Assembly (NCBI GenBank): GCA_004009845.1
Contig: RMBW01000018.1
Coordinates: 62,001 to 126,000 of the forward strand
DNA: 64,000 nt
Direction: 5' to 3'
Origin: Davidsoniella eucalypti
Taxonomy: Eukaryota > Ascomycota > Sordariomycetes > Microascales > Ceratocystidaceae
A program made the position numbers and the translations under genes. The notes under the pieces were generated by a model that saw nothing but the letters and a program-made list of their open reading frames with translations, ran no database searches and was not told where the DNA came from. This document shows, in pieces, positions 10,546 through 24,094 of the stretch (positions are counted from its first letter, which is position 1; each line of letters starts with the position of its first letter).

Positions 10546-11590
10546 TCATTCATAGTAGTGGCCCTATATTTCTGATGCGACGCTAATGGAATATCAACAA
10601 TATGGGTATTATAAAGCGATAATGAAGCAATTATACGACAAAGAATAAGTCAGTGGTGGTTACAGAGGATAAGAAAAAATAGTCGGGCCAAAGGCCTGCT
10701 TTTAAATCAACACACGACTTCTATGCTGGGAAATACGTCAGTATTTGGGCTCTTGCCTACACTACAACCTGAAGTCGTGATTTAAGTTTTGTTGGTTGTG
10801 GGGCGTTTTCACGTGCATTTTTCCGCGTAGCCAACCAAGGAGGGCGTCTTTTTGCCTACGGAAGGCATAATGGTTGGTCACTATAGTGGTAGTTGTTGCC
10901 TTGGCTGGCCTAGTTTCTGGCGTCAAGTAAAATGACAGGTCAATAAACACGCTAACTGTTGGTGAACATAGTTGTGTGTAGTTCTCGCCCAAAAAAATCT
11001 AACGTAAGTTATATTGCTATGTGAGACAAAGGGAGCTAACGAAAATAAAAAGCATTGGTATTAGAAATAAACCACTAAAACGCCTATTTATTAGCTGTTG
11101 GCTGATAAATAGGCCAAGTCCGTTTACTTACAATGGCAGTATATGTTGTATTACTCAATTGTACCGCATAACCAACCTGTGGCAGTGGTGAATGCTTCAA
11201 GGCCTATCAATCACACAATTTGTAATTTTACATGCACAGAGACACATATTTATAGGCTATGAAGATTCAATACGAGAAAAGGTAATGAATTAGAGTATGA
11301 ATCTATTCAATGGAGAAAAAAATATTTGAATACACTCGCTCGCTGCTGGGCAAAGTGTTGGTCATGGCCTTGATGAAAGGCTTCCGGGTCGTAAAAATGT
11401 TGAAAAACAAGAAGAAAAAAAAATGTAGGCTATGCTGGCGGTTGTGGAGCGTAGGTGAGAGGCATAGAATGCCAGTTTTGATCTAGACACAGCGGAAGAA
11501 ATGAATAATACGCTAAGTGATGATGAACTTGGGTTACAGAAGGTGTAATCTTTAGAAACAAGACATAAAGAAAATCAAATACATGCGCCC
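10546..11590. other. intergenic, about 1.0 kb
   Basis: Upstream flank of zinc-finger paralogue B, probably including its missing first exon, and 3' flank of the Insig gene. AT-rich, with no convincing reading frame. Confidence 0.5.
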
Positions 11591-12989
11591 TTACTTTGAA
11601 TGCCACCGGCCCTTGAGGGACTTAGAGTGACTCAAAGCTAAACGGCGACCAATATTTCCAAAGCACAGCGAGCAGCAGAAAAGCACACTGAGCATCCAAA
11701 CAACCGTCTCGGTCATAGAAACAGTGGCGGTGCGTAGGATAAACGGATCAGCATCGTCATCAAACGCATTTGCTGACATATTAGCAATCATCCGTGCTGG
11801 TGCTAGAGGCGTTGGCATGATGTTGGGGTTCACACCCATCAAGAACACGGTGCTAAAAGTGCTCACAAGCGTCGAGAGCACAAATCCAGGCATCGAGCGG
11901 TCTATCACGTACCATAAGAATGGGTTAACGAGAGCTAGCGAGACTGATGCCTGGAGGGTTGAATCCCATGGAAGGCGGCGCTATAGTAACAAGATTGAAA
12001 TGGTTAGAGGTTACTCGGAGCTCAGCACTGGCGTTGGCTAAGGAAATACTCACAATCGCGAACACAATACCTACAAATGTAGCGATACTGCGGATGGCTA
12101 AAATCCACTCTTTAAGTGTGTCTGGGCCATTAAACCCCGAGTTACTATCGCTGAATGAAGATTGTGTTGATGACGACACATCTGCAACTCTATCGTTCTC
12201 ATCGCGATATTCATCGTGTAGTACCAGGTCCCACGCACTATCAAACCATGGCATCAACATTCCTAATGTGATACCGACACAACCCCAAACAGTAAGATAT
12301 TTCCAATCTACGGCATAGTGTGGTGGTCCCACTACCCGCTCAGAGTGTAAGCTCGACAAAACGTTTCCGTAAGCCGCGCCGAGAACAAACAGTACTGAAA
12401 TGCGCACTACAACCGAGAGTGACGATGTCAAGCGTGACGGAACTTCATGTTCAACAGAGTCACTTTGGCAGCGGCTGCGTTTGTGTTGGTCGGTGTTAAT
12501 GGGATTAGTAGTTGCGTCAAGTCCACTGTAGCCATTCTGCTCAAATCTAAGGTTGGTTCTCTTTTTGATGACTTCGTATGTAGAGTCGGCAACATTATGT
12601 CTCCAGAGCGGCGTTTGCGATCCGCTGCCCCACGGACTTCCAGAGTCCTCGAAAAATCTGTCGTTATGGCTAATCGTGGGCTGGAAGATGCCGCAGAGCG
12701 TAGAGGATCCTGTCATTCCCATACCCATGTTCAGGGAGGGAATATTGAAAAAGGAAGATCCAGAGCGACTCAGCGCTGGTGAATCCGGTGTTCCAGGCGT
12801 GAGTCCATCATTGTTGAAGGTCTGTAAGAATCGAGCGGCTGTAGGAAATCCAGGTGTTGAGTTTCTGAAGATGGGCGAGGTTATAGCACCCTGATCCTCG
12901 CTGTAGTCTGGTGGTGGTGTAGGCGATGATAGGCCAATAGAAAATGGACGGCGCGGGACAGGGCGAACAAGAATTGGATGTTCGCTCAT
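11591..12989 (-). CDS. Insig family ER membrane protein (sterol regulation)
   Basis: Exons 12989..12054 and 11980..11591 with a 73-nt intron (GTGAGT...CTATAG). The product is 441 residues. I chose the Met of MSEHPILV because the upstream in-frame extension is hydrophobic and lacks family resemblance. The N-terminus is Pro/Ser-rich. The fungal Insig hallmark SSTLCGIFQPT sits near 95 and is followed by GSPWGSGSQTP. Membrane segments lie near 182-204, 221-239, 284-312, then LQASVSLALVNPFLWYVI, GFVLSTLVSTFSTVFLMGV and a last one ending CFGNIGRRLAL. The splice restores the conserved RRLPWDSTLQAS. Insig proteins sit in the ER membrane and control HMG-CoA reductase (S. pombe Ins1) and, in animals, SCAP/SREBP. 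Which role applies here is not shown by the sequence. Confidence 0.85.
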
Positions 12990-15900
12990 GATGAGAATAG
13001 AAAGAAACGATAAGAAGTTATGAGAGAATGAAAACAAAGCTGATAGAAAATAATGTGATGTGAGGAGTACAGAGACTAGAGCCAAGGGTATAAGCTCTCT
13101 TATAAATAAATTGTGCTATGGTAGTGGTCACAGCGGAGGAATGTTTTAGAGCGGAAATTCAATGTAACTAAACAAATCCACAAAGTATGAACAAAGTATG
13201 AAATGCTCAGATGTAAATTTAGGTAGCAGCAAGAAGTCTAGCAATCCTAGGTACGTGAGCGTGCGTGCCGTATAAAAAGCAAGTTGTTAGGCCGGACTCG
13301 GGTGATGTTGAGGAGGTTTTGATTGTTATTTTTTCTGGTAAATCTCTGGTGAACCGCAGTTATAGTTGCAGAGTCCTGAGAAGGATGCTATAGACGCATG
13401 TTCTGGTCCAATAAAACAGGTTAGTCGACTGATGTCTTGTGCAGCTAATTTACACTGATTTACATCGAGGGGGGGGGGAAATAATAAAATAAAATAAAAA
13501 ATAAAAAAGGGAAAAAGGGAAAAAAAATAAGGGCTAGACTTGGCAAATCAGGGATCTTGAAAAAGCGCTAATGCAGAGATATCATTCGCGGCTGGAGGCA
13601 TCCTCTAAAGCGGTATTTTCGTGTCAACCCATCACATGAATGTGGGCGGGAAAGCAGGCCAGTTTGGAGACCAAAATGCATGCATGATTCCCAAAACGAG
13701 TATGAATAGCAACAGCACGCCTAGACTGCCGACATGATTGCGACTGTGCGATAGTGAGTGGCGTACCTGGTGCGAGCTGATTACTCGATCGTGAAGATAG
13801 CGGTAAAGAGTAATATTTACAACTTTCCGACACCCCAACATGCACTGTCAATGGCAAAGACTGCTAAGGTATGATATTGATATCGATAGGTGGAGGCGAC
13901 GCGTTCGAGGGCGGAGACTATACAGAGGCCGTTGTGATGTTAGAACCTATACAACAATTAGGCATATTTTGATCTCACTAGACACAAGACACACCCAAAA
14001 CTTCAAGGTTGGGGAAGACGGCAGGCAGACGCAGATGACCCGCCCGTATTGGAGAACAGGCGTGCAGAGGAAAACAAAACAAGAGGCGAATTTCAACTTT
14101 CACTAGCTGTACCACAAAACGAAGTGAGAGAATCGATTGTGGCGGTTTCAAGGATCGTACCAGGATCTAGTACTGATTCTAATTTTTGGGGTTCTGTGTG
14201 ATTGAATAGTAGCGACTTGATAAGTTTGTAATAGATGATGAATGTGTGTCTAGACTGTTTTGACCGCTACGGCTGTTATCAACAAACAGTTTTAGCTGCT
14301 TACTTATGCGGCTTCCCTCTTCAACCGTCAGCAGAATGAGTAAGCCTTGTTGTTCCTACTATTTTCACATTTCCACAAACGAAAACTCTTCACCTTTGTG
14401 TCGCTCCTTCCTACGGTGGAAATAGGCTATAAGACTCTAGACGTCAAGCTTTCATCTGTCGCCATACAAAGCAATAATATTGCATGGAACTAATGCAACG
14501 CCCTGATTTTCACAGCTAGTGCCTTTAGTTTTTTTTTCTGCCTCATTACATCATCGTCGGAGGGCCATTTCACATACTTACTTGAATAGTTCAAGGTATA
14601 TATTTAGTAAATGCAGCCTTTTGTTTTCTCCAAAACACCCACTCAGCTAACAGGGCTTTGTCTTGCTCCTTCAAAGCTCCTCCTTGCTTACCATCCACAT
14701 TTACACCCTTAAACAAAACCAGAAACAAGTCTAGTCCTTCAGCACGTTATTTGGTGTTTCGGGGGCTGTGGACTTAATGGGTTTGGCCAACTTAAATAGT
14801 TGGTACGCTTTCTACCCTGACAGGCCCCCCCCAAGTAAATCTTCATGTAGCTGAGTCAACTCCAGCCAATTGTCAGCAAGCGAGGGAAATCACGACAACT
14901 ACCACAATTTAGTAGGCCCTTCCCCGGCATGGGCCTGAAATGCTGCCTTATGAACTGGCTCGTGCTTCCTTGTGACCATTTCACCGAAAACAACGCATCT
15001 CTTCAAAGTTGCAAACCTGCCTACCGTGTTTTTCATGCAGTCAGCAGACCATCTGTGAAAGCGAATATCAACTCTCCAATTATTTCGCATGCATGTGTAC
15101 GTACCCTCATAGTTGAGTTTGTCCCTTCCACAGATGTCCTCCCTAAAAAGGCGGTTGATCGGCTACCGGAAGCGTCTTTCTCGACATCATAAGACCATTA
15201 TCTTACAGAGCACAAACGACAAAAAATATACAATTGATCCGCCTTGCTTATCACTTTTCGTGCTGTTATCTGGCACGACGTCTGATTTTGTTATCCTAGG
15301 CCCTAAGCATCGGCTGGAGATTAATGCAAGTCTTACGATTTTATGGGCACCGACACCATGTCTGGGCAGAGCCAGGTCTATAGTCATGTCATACATGAAA
15401 TCTTCTTCTAGAACCGATCCGCTATTCAGTTTGCTCGTAATTTCATCTCACATGAAAAACTCATACTTACAACATCACCTGTTCGTTGCAACTCCAACTT
15501 CATAGCAATTTGAGTCACTGACATACAAATACGAAAGCGGCATGGAATTGCTGTCTGCACGGCACGGACAATTAATATTTCAGATATACATTCCAGGTAT
15601 TACTACGTCTCATCTAATACGCCTCTATGGGTATTCGTACTAAGTTATATTGTAACAAAACGATGTATATGTACGACTTTTCATTAAAGCCAACGCAAAG
15701 GTTACAATACCGTCGTTCGTGTGTATTATATCCTGTTTTAACTTGAATTTTGTGATACGATCTCAATATATGCTGATCTTCTATATCTTCAATACACACC
15801 ATTCCATCGTGGTTCGTGATGAGCCATGAGTGAGAATTCCATTCCTTAAAAGTAGCCATGCTTTCCACTTCAAATCGATTTTTTAGTATTTATATGCACG

Positions 15901-17479
15901 GTTACGAATATCTGTATGTAGATAAAAGAATTGCCACATATTGATAAACCCGTAGGCTTACGCCAAGCCATTCTTCTAGATATTTTTTCTGTAAGTAAAG
16001 TCACATTTTACCCCGCAGTAGTAAACTCTTTTTCTTTTTTTAATTCAATTTTATCAAGGTGGAAATTGTAGTAAACCCACACTTACATGTACATGATCAA
16101 CTAGCTAATTAATGATATTTCGCTTTTTAAGATTAAGCAACTAATTAGGAAAACAAGCCGGTTTTCAATACTTATAGGTTGGTGGCCTTTGTAGCTCACG
16201 GGATAGAAATGTAATAGGAATTATAATTAGAATATAGTTTTCCGTGTAGCGAAGCAGAAATCGATGTTCTCAACAACAAGCCTCCATACTGCGGTAAAGT
16301 TGTGACGTTAGTTGTCATTGAGGCCGTACGAAATTAGTAGGTTGTTTCGAGATATGTAAATCAACACTTTCCTATACAATTGTTTGTGGGTATATTTTCG
16401 ATGATAAGCTTATATATAAAGCCGTGATGTAGGCTGTCTCACGTTTTATATTTTGTAACAGCCTATACCCCAAGTTCATGAAGAGAATGGCGCAAAGCTG
16501 TTGAAAGTGAGATCAATATATGCCTAGATACTTAACTTTAAGTAGGTAGAGATCATCTCGTGTACTTCATATAATATCACGGAATTCGCCCAGTCAAATC
16601 TTGCTTATATTGATGGCGGTCCAATGAGAGAGTTTCAAGATTAAGCGTGAAGGCTTATCGATCGCTTTTACAGACCATGAATGAATTATTTCTATGGTTT
16701 AAATAGCTCTCGAGAACTTATTACTATCTATCACTAATTATCTCAAAAGATATATCAAGGCGTTAGTAATCTTATAAGCATATCAAAGTGCTTCTCGAGA
16801 TAGATTAAAGCAATGGTGCTAAGTCAACAGCTTGGAAATAGATCCAAATAGATGATATTGTATAAGAGAGGAAAATGGTTACACTTAGGCACATTCACTC
16901 ACTACATGTACAATGCATGAAACCGCTCTCCATCGCACCCAATCATCTCAGTCAGCGCACTTCCATATGTCTTTACTATGTACATAGCTGTTATTGTGAT
17001 CACATGACGTTTTTATGAAAACTATGAACACTAAACAAGAATGTGCTAGCTTTAGTTGATTGAGATATATTCTATGTGTATAGATGGTTACATGATTTCA
17101 AGTCAAGTCAAGTTACTATTTAATATTTAATTTGTATTTCTGTCTGATTTTGTCTTGTTATTCTCTCATGGCTATATATACATACATCTATATAGTACCT
17201 GAGATAAATACAAGGGTTAATCTAATTTCAAGGGTTTCCAAATTCATAGCATACATACTCCCCTTCAACAAATATCGCTCCCCACATAGCTACATTTCAT
17301 ATTAATCGACATTCCATCTACCAAATCTTGAACAAGCATCCTTATTCATCAAGCGCCATCTCATTAGCTCTAACATTTATCGGAGCTTGCATTCTATCAT
17401 GATATAATGTGCTCCCCATGCTGAAAACCAGCCTTATTTCACATATTACACTCTTTGTTTTGCTTCACTAGTTGTCATA
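12990..17479. other. long AT-rich intergenic region, 4.5 kb
   Basis: Contains the Insig promoter, a G-run with A/T-rich low-complexity DNA at 13469-13530, and the SIN1 promoter. The stretch 15.6-17.3 kb is visibly very AT-rich. Reading frames such as 15113-15505 show no domain or codon pattern that supports a gene. Confidence 0.55.
13469..13530. repeat. low-complexity G-run followed by A/T/G-rich tract
   Basis: A run of G at 13469-13478 is followed by repeated AAATA and GGGAAAAA motifs. Confidence 0.9.
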
Positions 17480-20292
17480 ATGTCCATCATGCAGACGGAA
17501 GAGTGAGTTTTTGTCCCTCATAAGACATGGCATCGCTAGTTATTCGGTAATATATAGTAACTGACACCTGCCGTTGTTTTTTTAGCCTCGTGGCCTACCA
17601 GCTACGCACCAGTTATCTTGATGAGATTGCAGATGGTGTTGGTGAGCGCCTCATCAGCCTTAATGATGGCTTTCTAAACACAGCACCCTTTAAGGCAACT
17701 GGCTGGCGATGCAATGCAGCGCTCGTAAAGCGGACGCATTCGCCACCTATCCCCACTGCCATCGCTTCAGAGTATTTCCAGGCCCCCAAGGCTATTCGAC
17801 ACACTCTCGAAGATGACCAAGATGGTTCCGGCCTCCCGGGCGGTAGTGCGATGGGGACCAGCTCTGTCCCGCCTATTGCGGGTCCAAAACGTCGCCGTCG
17901 TCGCGAGCATTCCGACCAGGAAGAGGATAGCAGTGATCTGAGCGATGATAGTGATGAAGATACGGATCAGACGCAGCAATCCGGCGCCACCACTGCTGCT
18001 GCTGGCCAGCAAAAGGACCACCGCCGCGAACCATCTCAAATAAAGTTTGCCAAAGTACCTGTACGCAGTAGAGCCGGATCATCGCCGCTTCAGGGCTCGA
18101 CTCTGAGACCTCCAGTACCTGTCATTTCCTCCCCGCGCAGCTCACCTGCTGGTCCACTGTCAGCAGCTAGAAGGGGCTCACAATCGGCACTAGAGACTGT
18201 CAAGGAGCGTATGCGTCGTGATACTGTCACGAGTAGTGAGGTTTCGTCTGAAAATGAACTGGATATCATCCAGAAACAAAAGGTCGTGGCCAAGGTTGCT
18301 GCTGCCATTATTGCCAAAGCAAAGCTATCGACAACGGCTCGATCTGCCCAACGCGCCCGTGTTCAAATATCGGCAAATCAAGATGATGACTACGATGATG
18401 ATGACGATTCCGATGGCTCGTCAAATGCATTTCCCGATACAATTGATTCCGTTTCCATATTGGACACAGTTGAAAATGCCATGCAGATTCAACCACCCGC
18501 ATCTCCAACTGCACAGCTCGTTGGAACTCCCCCACGCAAGTTTACTCGTCGATCGACTATACGCAAATCTCTAGCACCGCCCATCCCCCGAGTCTTGTCT
18601 GCTCTACCACCAGCACGCCCCATGAGTGCTATTCGGCCACTAAGCATGATGCAGCCTCGATCTCTGCTTTCTGAAGCTTTCAAGAAGAAAGGCGCTGGTG
18701 TTCCGTTTTCTCGCTTTGCAAACCTTTCTGGTCAAGGTGAAATCAAACCACCAATATGCGTTCGCATCTTTGCGCCATTTAGCAACCAGTCTTCTACTCC
18801 TTTTGAGGTTCACATTCGAAGGGATGTCAGTGATGATACTGGCTGCTCAAAGGCGGTCACCGTTGTACAACTTATTGGTCTCAGCTTACTCCGTTATATT
18901 GAAGAGAAACGTGAACCCCCATTGCCGGAAAACAAAATGGGCGTCAACTGGTGGACTCTTCGTATGATGGAAGATGGTGAGGTCGACGATGATTTCCCGC
19001 CTTTGGAGCGCACAAAGCCTTTGGCATCTTTCATCACAGCCAACAATGGTCCCGGTAGTGGAGGTGGCGCCGGGCCTAGTGGTGGAGGTGCTAGAGGTAG
19101 AGGACGTGCGAACTCTGCTCACTACGATGATTTTGCGCTCGTCATGGCCTCGGATTCCGAGAGACGTGAAAACTTACAACAAACGCCAGAGTATAGTGAT
19201 GAGGAGGCTGATATTGATGATGCCCTAAGCGTGAAGGTTCCTAGTCCTGCTAAATCTTCCGCCAAGCCACCGTCCCCAATGCCCTATATTCCACCTCCAA
19301 ACGGCAATCCTCTACTAACGACGGGGTACCGAAATCACAATATAATACCGGCCGATATGCCACAGGCGCCTGTTTCTTCTACACCGACGCGTGGACAGCA
19401 GAAATTCCTTCGTATCCATATCTTAGCATCGGATATCGTGGAAGGACAGCTTGTTACTGTTGACGTCACTACTGACATGTATCTAGCTGAAGTCCTTGAT
19501 ATAGTCTGTCGTAAACGCCAACTTGACAAGGCAAATCATGTTCTTAAACTGCCCGGATCTGGCGTCGTTGTCCGTCTTGACCGGCCAGTGGCTTCGATTG
19601 GCAATGTCTCTGACCTTGAACTTTACCGCCGACGCTTTGCAACCGACGGACCTCTCACAGTGACGGGATCGCCGGCTAGTGCTAGCCCCAAAGTACTTCC
19701 TCTAGTTGACTCACAGGCATCGCGACGTGGGCGTCGTGGATTCATGGGAATCCATCCATTGACGCGCGAGGCCCTGAAGCAAGAAGAGTTAGGCTCGGCA
19801 AATTACAAAAAGTACACAGTCTGGCGTAAACAGCCAATGCGGTTGGTTGGTACTAGTGAGCGATCGCTGGTCATCGACGGAGAGTACATTCATATAATTC
19901 CAGCATCAGGCGTCAGTGGTAAAACAAGCACAGTGCATTTCAGTAATGTGATTGGTTGCAAGACACTGCGCAAACACCCTACAAATCTCAAGGTAAGACT
20001 CTCACATTTATAATTATTCCTTAGCCCTCGAAAACAAATTACTTCTCGGAAAATGATACACCTTCAGACAGTCTAGACCCTATAGTTATCTAGGGATCTG
20101 AATAGACTCACCCAGACTTTCGTGGCACAAGTTTCTAACTAACACACCAATTTTTTATATTTTTTATAGTTAATGGTGTATAAGGCTACCGAAAGTAAAC
20201 GGTACGACTTTGAAGCGAAAAACGCCGATGAGGCCAGCGAGATCGTGGCGCAGCTTAAGAAGGGCATTGCGCCGTACCTAGAGCAGCATTAG
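17480..20292 (+). CDS. sin1: TORC2 subunit SIN1/AVO1 homologue
   Basis: Three exons: 17480..17502, 17586..19992 and 20170..20292, giving 850 residues. The first exon encodes only MSIMQTE plus part of an Asp codon. Splicing makes EDLVAYQLRTSYLDEI, which looks like the conserved SIN1 N-terminus. A basic-acidic disordered region spans about 90-370. The CRIM domain is near 370-490 (VPFSRFANLSGQGE ... VNWWTLRMMEDGEVDDDFP), a Ras-binding-like ubiquitin fold near 605-690 (KFLRIHILASDIVEGQ), and the C-terminal PH domain near 745-845 (KKYTVWRKQPM ... YDFEAKNADEASEIV), whose last strand and helix need the third exon. SIN1 is the TORC2 scaffold that presents AGC kinases to Tor and links the complex to the plasma membrane. 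Domain order and length match the family. Confidence 0.93.
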
Positions 20293-23265
20293 ATGAACTT
20301 AACAGATAACACGGCACCTAATTACTACTAGGGATATAAACTTTTACTCTCATATGGTACCTACATACTTTCCCTATCCATTATTTTTCACATGTGCTTC
20401 CTCGCTGAGATCTAGAGCGCCACTCGGATATGTATATGTAATGCGTCATCTCTTGTCTTCCCTGCCCTGTTACTACTCTCTTTGTAGTCTTGATATGCCC
20501 TGAGAAAAGGGTGTCTAGTTCTTGAAGCTTGTCTATACTATCCTCAAAATGTATGTGTGTTCAGGTAAGAAAGAGAAACGGGGCAAGATCAAAACAGGCG
20601 CGTCGAACAACATGTTCCACATGCGGGCTGAAATTTTAAAGTAAGGGCAAGAAACGTAGCAGCATTATTCAAATAGGACTTTGGAATGATACATGACTTG
20701 GATAGTTGAAGCATAACTACTAGTCACATGAATTAGTCTGTGTTATGGTTCCTCCACAATTTACACAAGAGTTAAGGTGGAAATGGAGCTCTTGATAGCT
20801 ATGTAGCACCTCGGTATCCTGATACGAGACTTACGAGATCTCTATTGGATGATGGTTCTGTCGTGCCATTTGTTTTTAGCACAACGTATGAAAAGTAATG
20901 ATAATTTCTGGCGTAGACTATGTATATCGAAATTGTTTGCGATATTAGTTAGGGTTAGGGTATTTTTTTTACGAGGTTCCAGATGAGCGAAGTATATATG
21001 TAGAATAAATTTTGCAGAGGATGAAGCAAATACGCGTTAACCTGCCTGTATTAGCAGCAACTAAAAGCAGTCCTTTCTTTGATAAAATGAGAGTCAAAGT
21101 GACCGTAATTTGTTATAGCGCATGTCGGGTATGGACCAAAACAAGGTGATTTTCCTTTGCTTCCCCTGCATTTACTTGAGACGGGTTGTATGTATGAAGA
21201 TCTCATGACTTCGCTTGAAGCTACACAGTATATTTCCAGTGTTTTTAAAACGGATTCTTGTTGGTATTGTTTCATTGGAAAAGAAAAAGAAAAGAAAAAA
21301 AAAGGTCGGAAGCGGCAAGCAAGGATTTTGTGAGGCGACTTTACACTGAATAGCTTGAACATGAAGTTTTAGTGTCCGTTCAATATCCCAAAACAATGAG
21401 CCAAAAGGGTTGGTTTGGCAAATTAGAGTTATTTTTTGTACCTGTTGGACTAGTTTGTAGGGCATTATGTGCTAAAACTACACGTAGAGTTTGTGTTATT
21501 GCTTAGGGTATAGATGAAATTTTGTCTTTGCCGCCGTCATTTATCCAGGATACAGAGTCTCACAAACCCTGACAAGTTCCTCTGGTCAGTTGCTTCTCAG
21601 TTGTGATGCTTATGTTTGTTTGTTACTGTTAACATCTAGTTGCAATAAAACTAGGTAGAGATAGCCATGTGTGTGAGGTAGTTCTTGCGTCACTGTAGTG
21701 TAATGAATGGTTTTATAAGTTAACGATATGACGGTGTAGGACCTTGCTGGTTCGTATGTTCTTTTCCTTAGTCATTGATTCGTTTCCCCATATTGAGTAC
21801 ATACTATGTGAAGAAACAACACGATAATCACTAACTAATAGTTTCTTCAGTATGTCTCGGATGTTCCAAGCCCTCAGCTAGTATGTACAGTATGTTGATT
21901 GCATAGCGTTTTTGCAGGTGGAGAGAAGGAGACTGCTGTTTTAATTATGTGAACATGGCGCAGTAATACCAACTCAAGGAACGAAGTAATACGTAGTACG
22001 AAGTACAAATATGTATATATTGGAATTGGAATACTACATAGCTGAACCACTAAATTGATGATGCTTTAGGTTTCAAAAAGGTACTTTCCCCCTTCTTCTT
22101 TCTCCGTTTGTAGATTAGCCTCAGCCATTGAAGCCCTCAATCATATAATATCACCGCCACAGTTTCGCCTATCTTCCTCGTTCTTCCGATTGTCATTGAG
22201 GACGGCAATCAATTGGATGTACTGATAGAGGCAAAATATGATGCCACGAAGGGAACTTTCTTCCAAAAATAGAATTTTTGTACGTTTTAAAATTTTTATG
22301 TTCTGTATACAGACTTAAAGACCTGGATAATGACGCTGGCCTGTGAAGATAGTTTCCGATCGCGGCATCTTGGGCTATTTTGCCGTCATTGGTAATGGAG
22401 CTGCTGATTCGCTCATATTGACTCGAGCGAGTCCGATGATAACTAAACTATTAACAAGGCAGCAATTAATGGGGTTCGCTTTAGGTCCTTCTTCTTTCTC
22501 TATGAGTTTTTGTAGTTTCCCTTTTTAGACTTACACCCTTCCGTTCCTTCCTGAGGAGGACCAAGGTTTCCAACTGGGTTTGCTTAGTTGTAGCCCAAAA
22601 ACTGGGTCCGGCACACACGACATGCTCAGTAAAGGCTTCGATTTATACACCGTAGCTAGGGGTGTAAGCAAATAAGACAAGGCAGAAGAACTATCTTCTC
22701 TGTCTTATTGTTCTTAGTCTTATGTTTTTGTGAAGCAAGGCCGTTAAAAATGGCTGTGGAGGTAGCTTGTGAGCTGTGCTCGTGCTCCCTAAGCATCGCC
22801 TCGTTCATTGACTTATCAGAGCTTACAGGTACAAGGGAAATCAACATGATGAACCCTCGGCGGCTTACAATCTGTACAGCTCTTAGAGGTAGTTTCGGCT
22901 GGTGACTTATGTTCCCTGTCTAGTCCGCCGTATTATGTAGAGGGAGGCGGAATGTTTCTATTGCATCAAAGCATCGGTTTCCTTGTTGCCTTGCATAACA
23001 TTTGATCGGCCGGGGGAGAGGGGTGGCAGAGGAAGATGCGGGAGGGCGTCTCTAAAGAACTCGACTGGCTAGTCATTCCAGATTGATGAGCGATTCTGGT
23101 ATGACAAACGAGATCGAGAGAATGGATATAAAAGGGCTGCATGACTTCCGATTTCCAGCTACCATAACTTTTCACTCTTTCACCTTTACAGTTTCTATCC
23201 TTTGATATTACTACATTGTTATCTGCCTTACATAACACATACTTACTTTCACCTTATTCTACACT
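20293..23265. other. intergenic, 3.0 kb
   Basis: 3' flank of SIN1 and promoter of the GPI-protein gene. It contains a short telomere-like tract at 20945-20960 and A/T-rich unique DNA. A pyrimidine-rich leader precedes the ATG at 23266. No supported gene. Confidence 0.55.
20945..20960 (+). repeat. short telomere-like repeat (about 2.5 units of TTAGGG)
   Basis: Two perfect TTAGGG units at 20949-20960, preceded by a partial TTAG unit. Too short to indicate a chromosome end or to exclude chance. Confidence 0.5.
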
Positions 23266-23871
23266 ATGAAGTTCTCTCCCATCGTCCTGCTTGCTGGCCT
23301 TGCCGCTGCCGTATGTATTCCTTCCATCTTAGTGACTAATCAAAGAAACTTATACTAACCTTCTTTCCACCTACAGAACCCTCAGCCTCTAGATATCATC
23401 GACAGTGCCATCTCTCAAGCCACTTCAGTAGTAGGTGGCGTGACCTCTAGCGCTGGTGGTCTTGTCAGCGATGCCTCTTCGGTCATTGCTTCCGTGACTG
23501 GCACCGCCTCTTCTGCCGTAGACAGCATCACCTCTGCTGCCGGTTCTGAAGCCACATCTGCCACATCTGCCACCTCGGCCGCTGCCTCGGGTGCCTCTAG
23601 CGTGTCCTCTGACATCGCCTCTGTCACTAGCACCGTCGTTGCTTCCGGCTCGTCGGCTGCTGGCACCGGTAGTGCCTCCACCACTACCCCGGGTGCTAGC
23701 ACTAGCAGCAGTGGCTCTTCGTCGTCTTCATCTAAGTCGTCGTCTAAGACTTCCAGCACTAAGACTTCGTCTTCCAGCAGTAGCACCGCTACTGCGGGCG
23801 CTAACGCCCAACAAGCCGCTGTCGGCCTCGGTGCGCTGATGGGCGGTGCTGCTCTGATGATGAACATCTAA
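23266..23871 (+). CDS. Small secreted, probably GPI-anchored Ser/Ala/Thr-rich cell-wall protein
   Basis: Two exons, 23266..23310 and 23377..23871, with a 66-nt intron carrying a perfect TACTAAC branch site. The product is 179 residues. Exon 1 encodes almost exactly the signal peptide (MKFSPIVLLAGLAAA). The mature part has repeated ASSVIAS/TSAAG motifs and a Ser/Lys-rich stretch near 135-155, so heavy O-glycosylation is likely. The C-terminus (AVGLGALMGGAALMMNI) is a hydrophobic tail preceded by small residues, typical of a GPI-attachment signal. The role is structural or surface-related by inference; no enzymatic domain is visible. Many fungi have such fast-evolving proteins, so no orthologue is named. 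Confidence 0.8.
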
Positions 23872-24094
23872 AATTAGAGAGCTTACAAGGCAATGTATGC
23901 TTAACTGGAGGGAAAGGCCTTCGTCTAACATAGAATTGGGGTTAGGATGGGTAAACTTACTTAATGCATTATAATATACAGTTCCAGTCTTGTCCCTATT
24001 GTTGAATATCTGTTTTTATTGATATCGTGTCTTGTGTACCTTTTTGTATGTTGAATAGTCTTGGGCATTGACCTGATATTAGTGATTACATTAT

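Noticed and set aside
15113..15505. 130-codon open frame
   Set aside because: No recognisable domain and low-complexity neighbours. Could be chance.
23415..23867. 150-codon minus-strand frame opposite the GPI-protein gene
   Set aside because: Mirror of the Ser/Ala-rich coding repeat; the plus-strand gene has signal peptide, intron and GPI tail.
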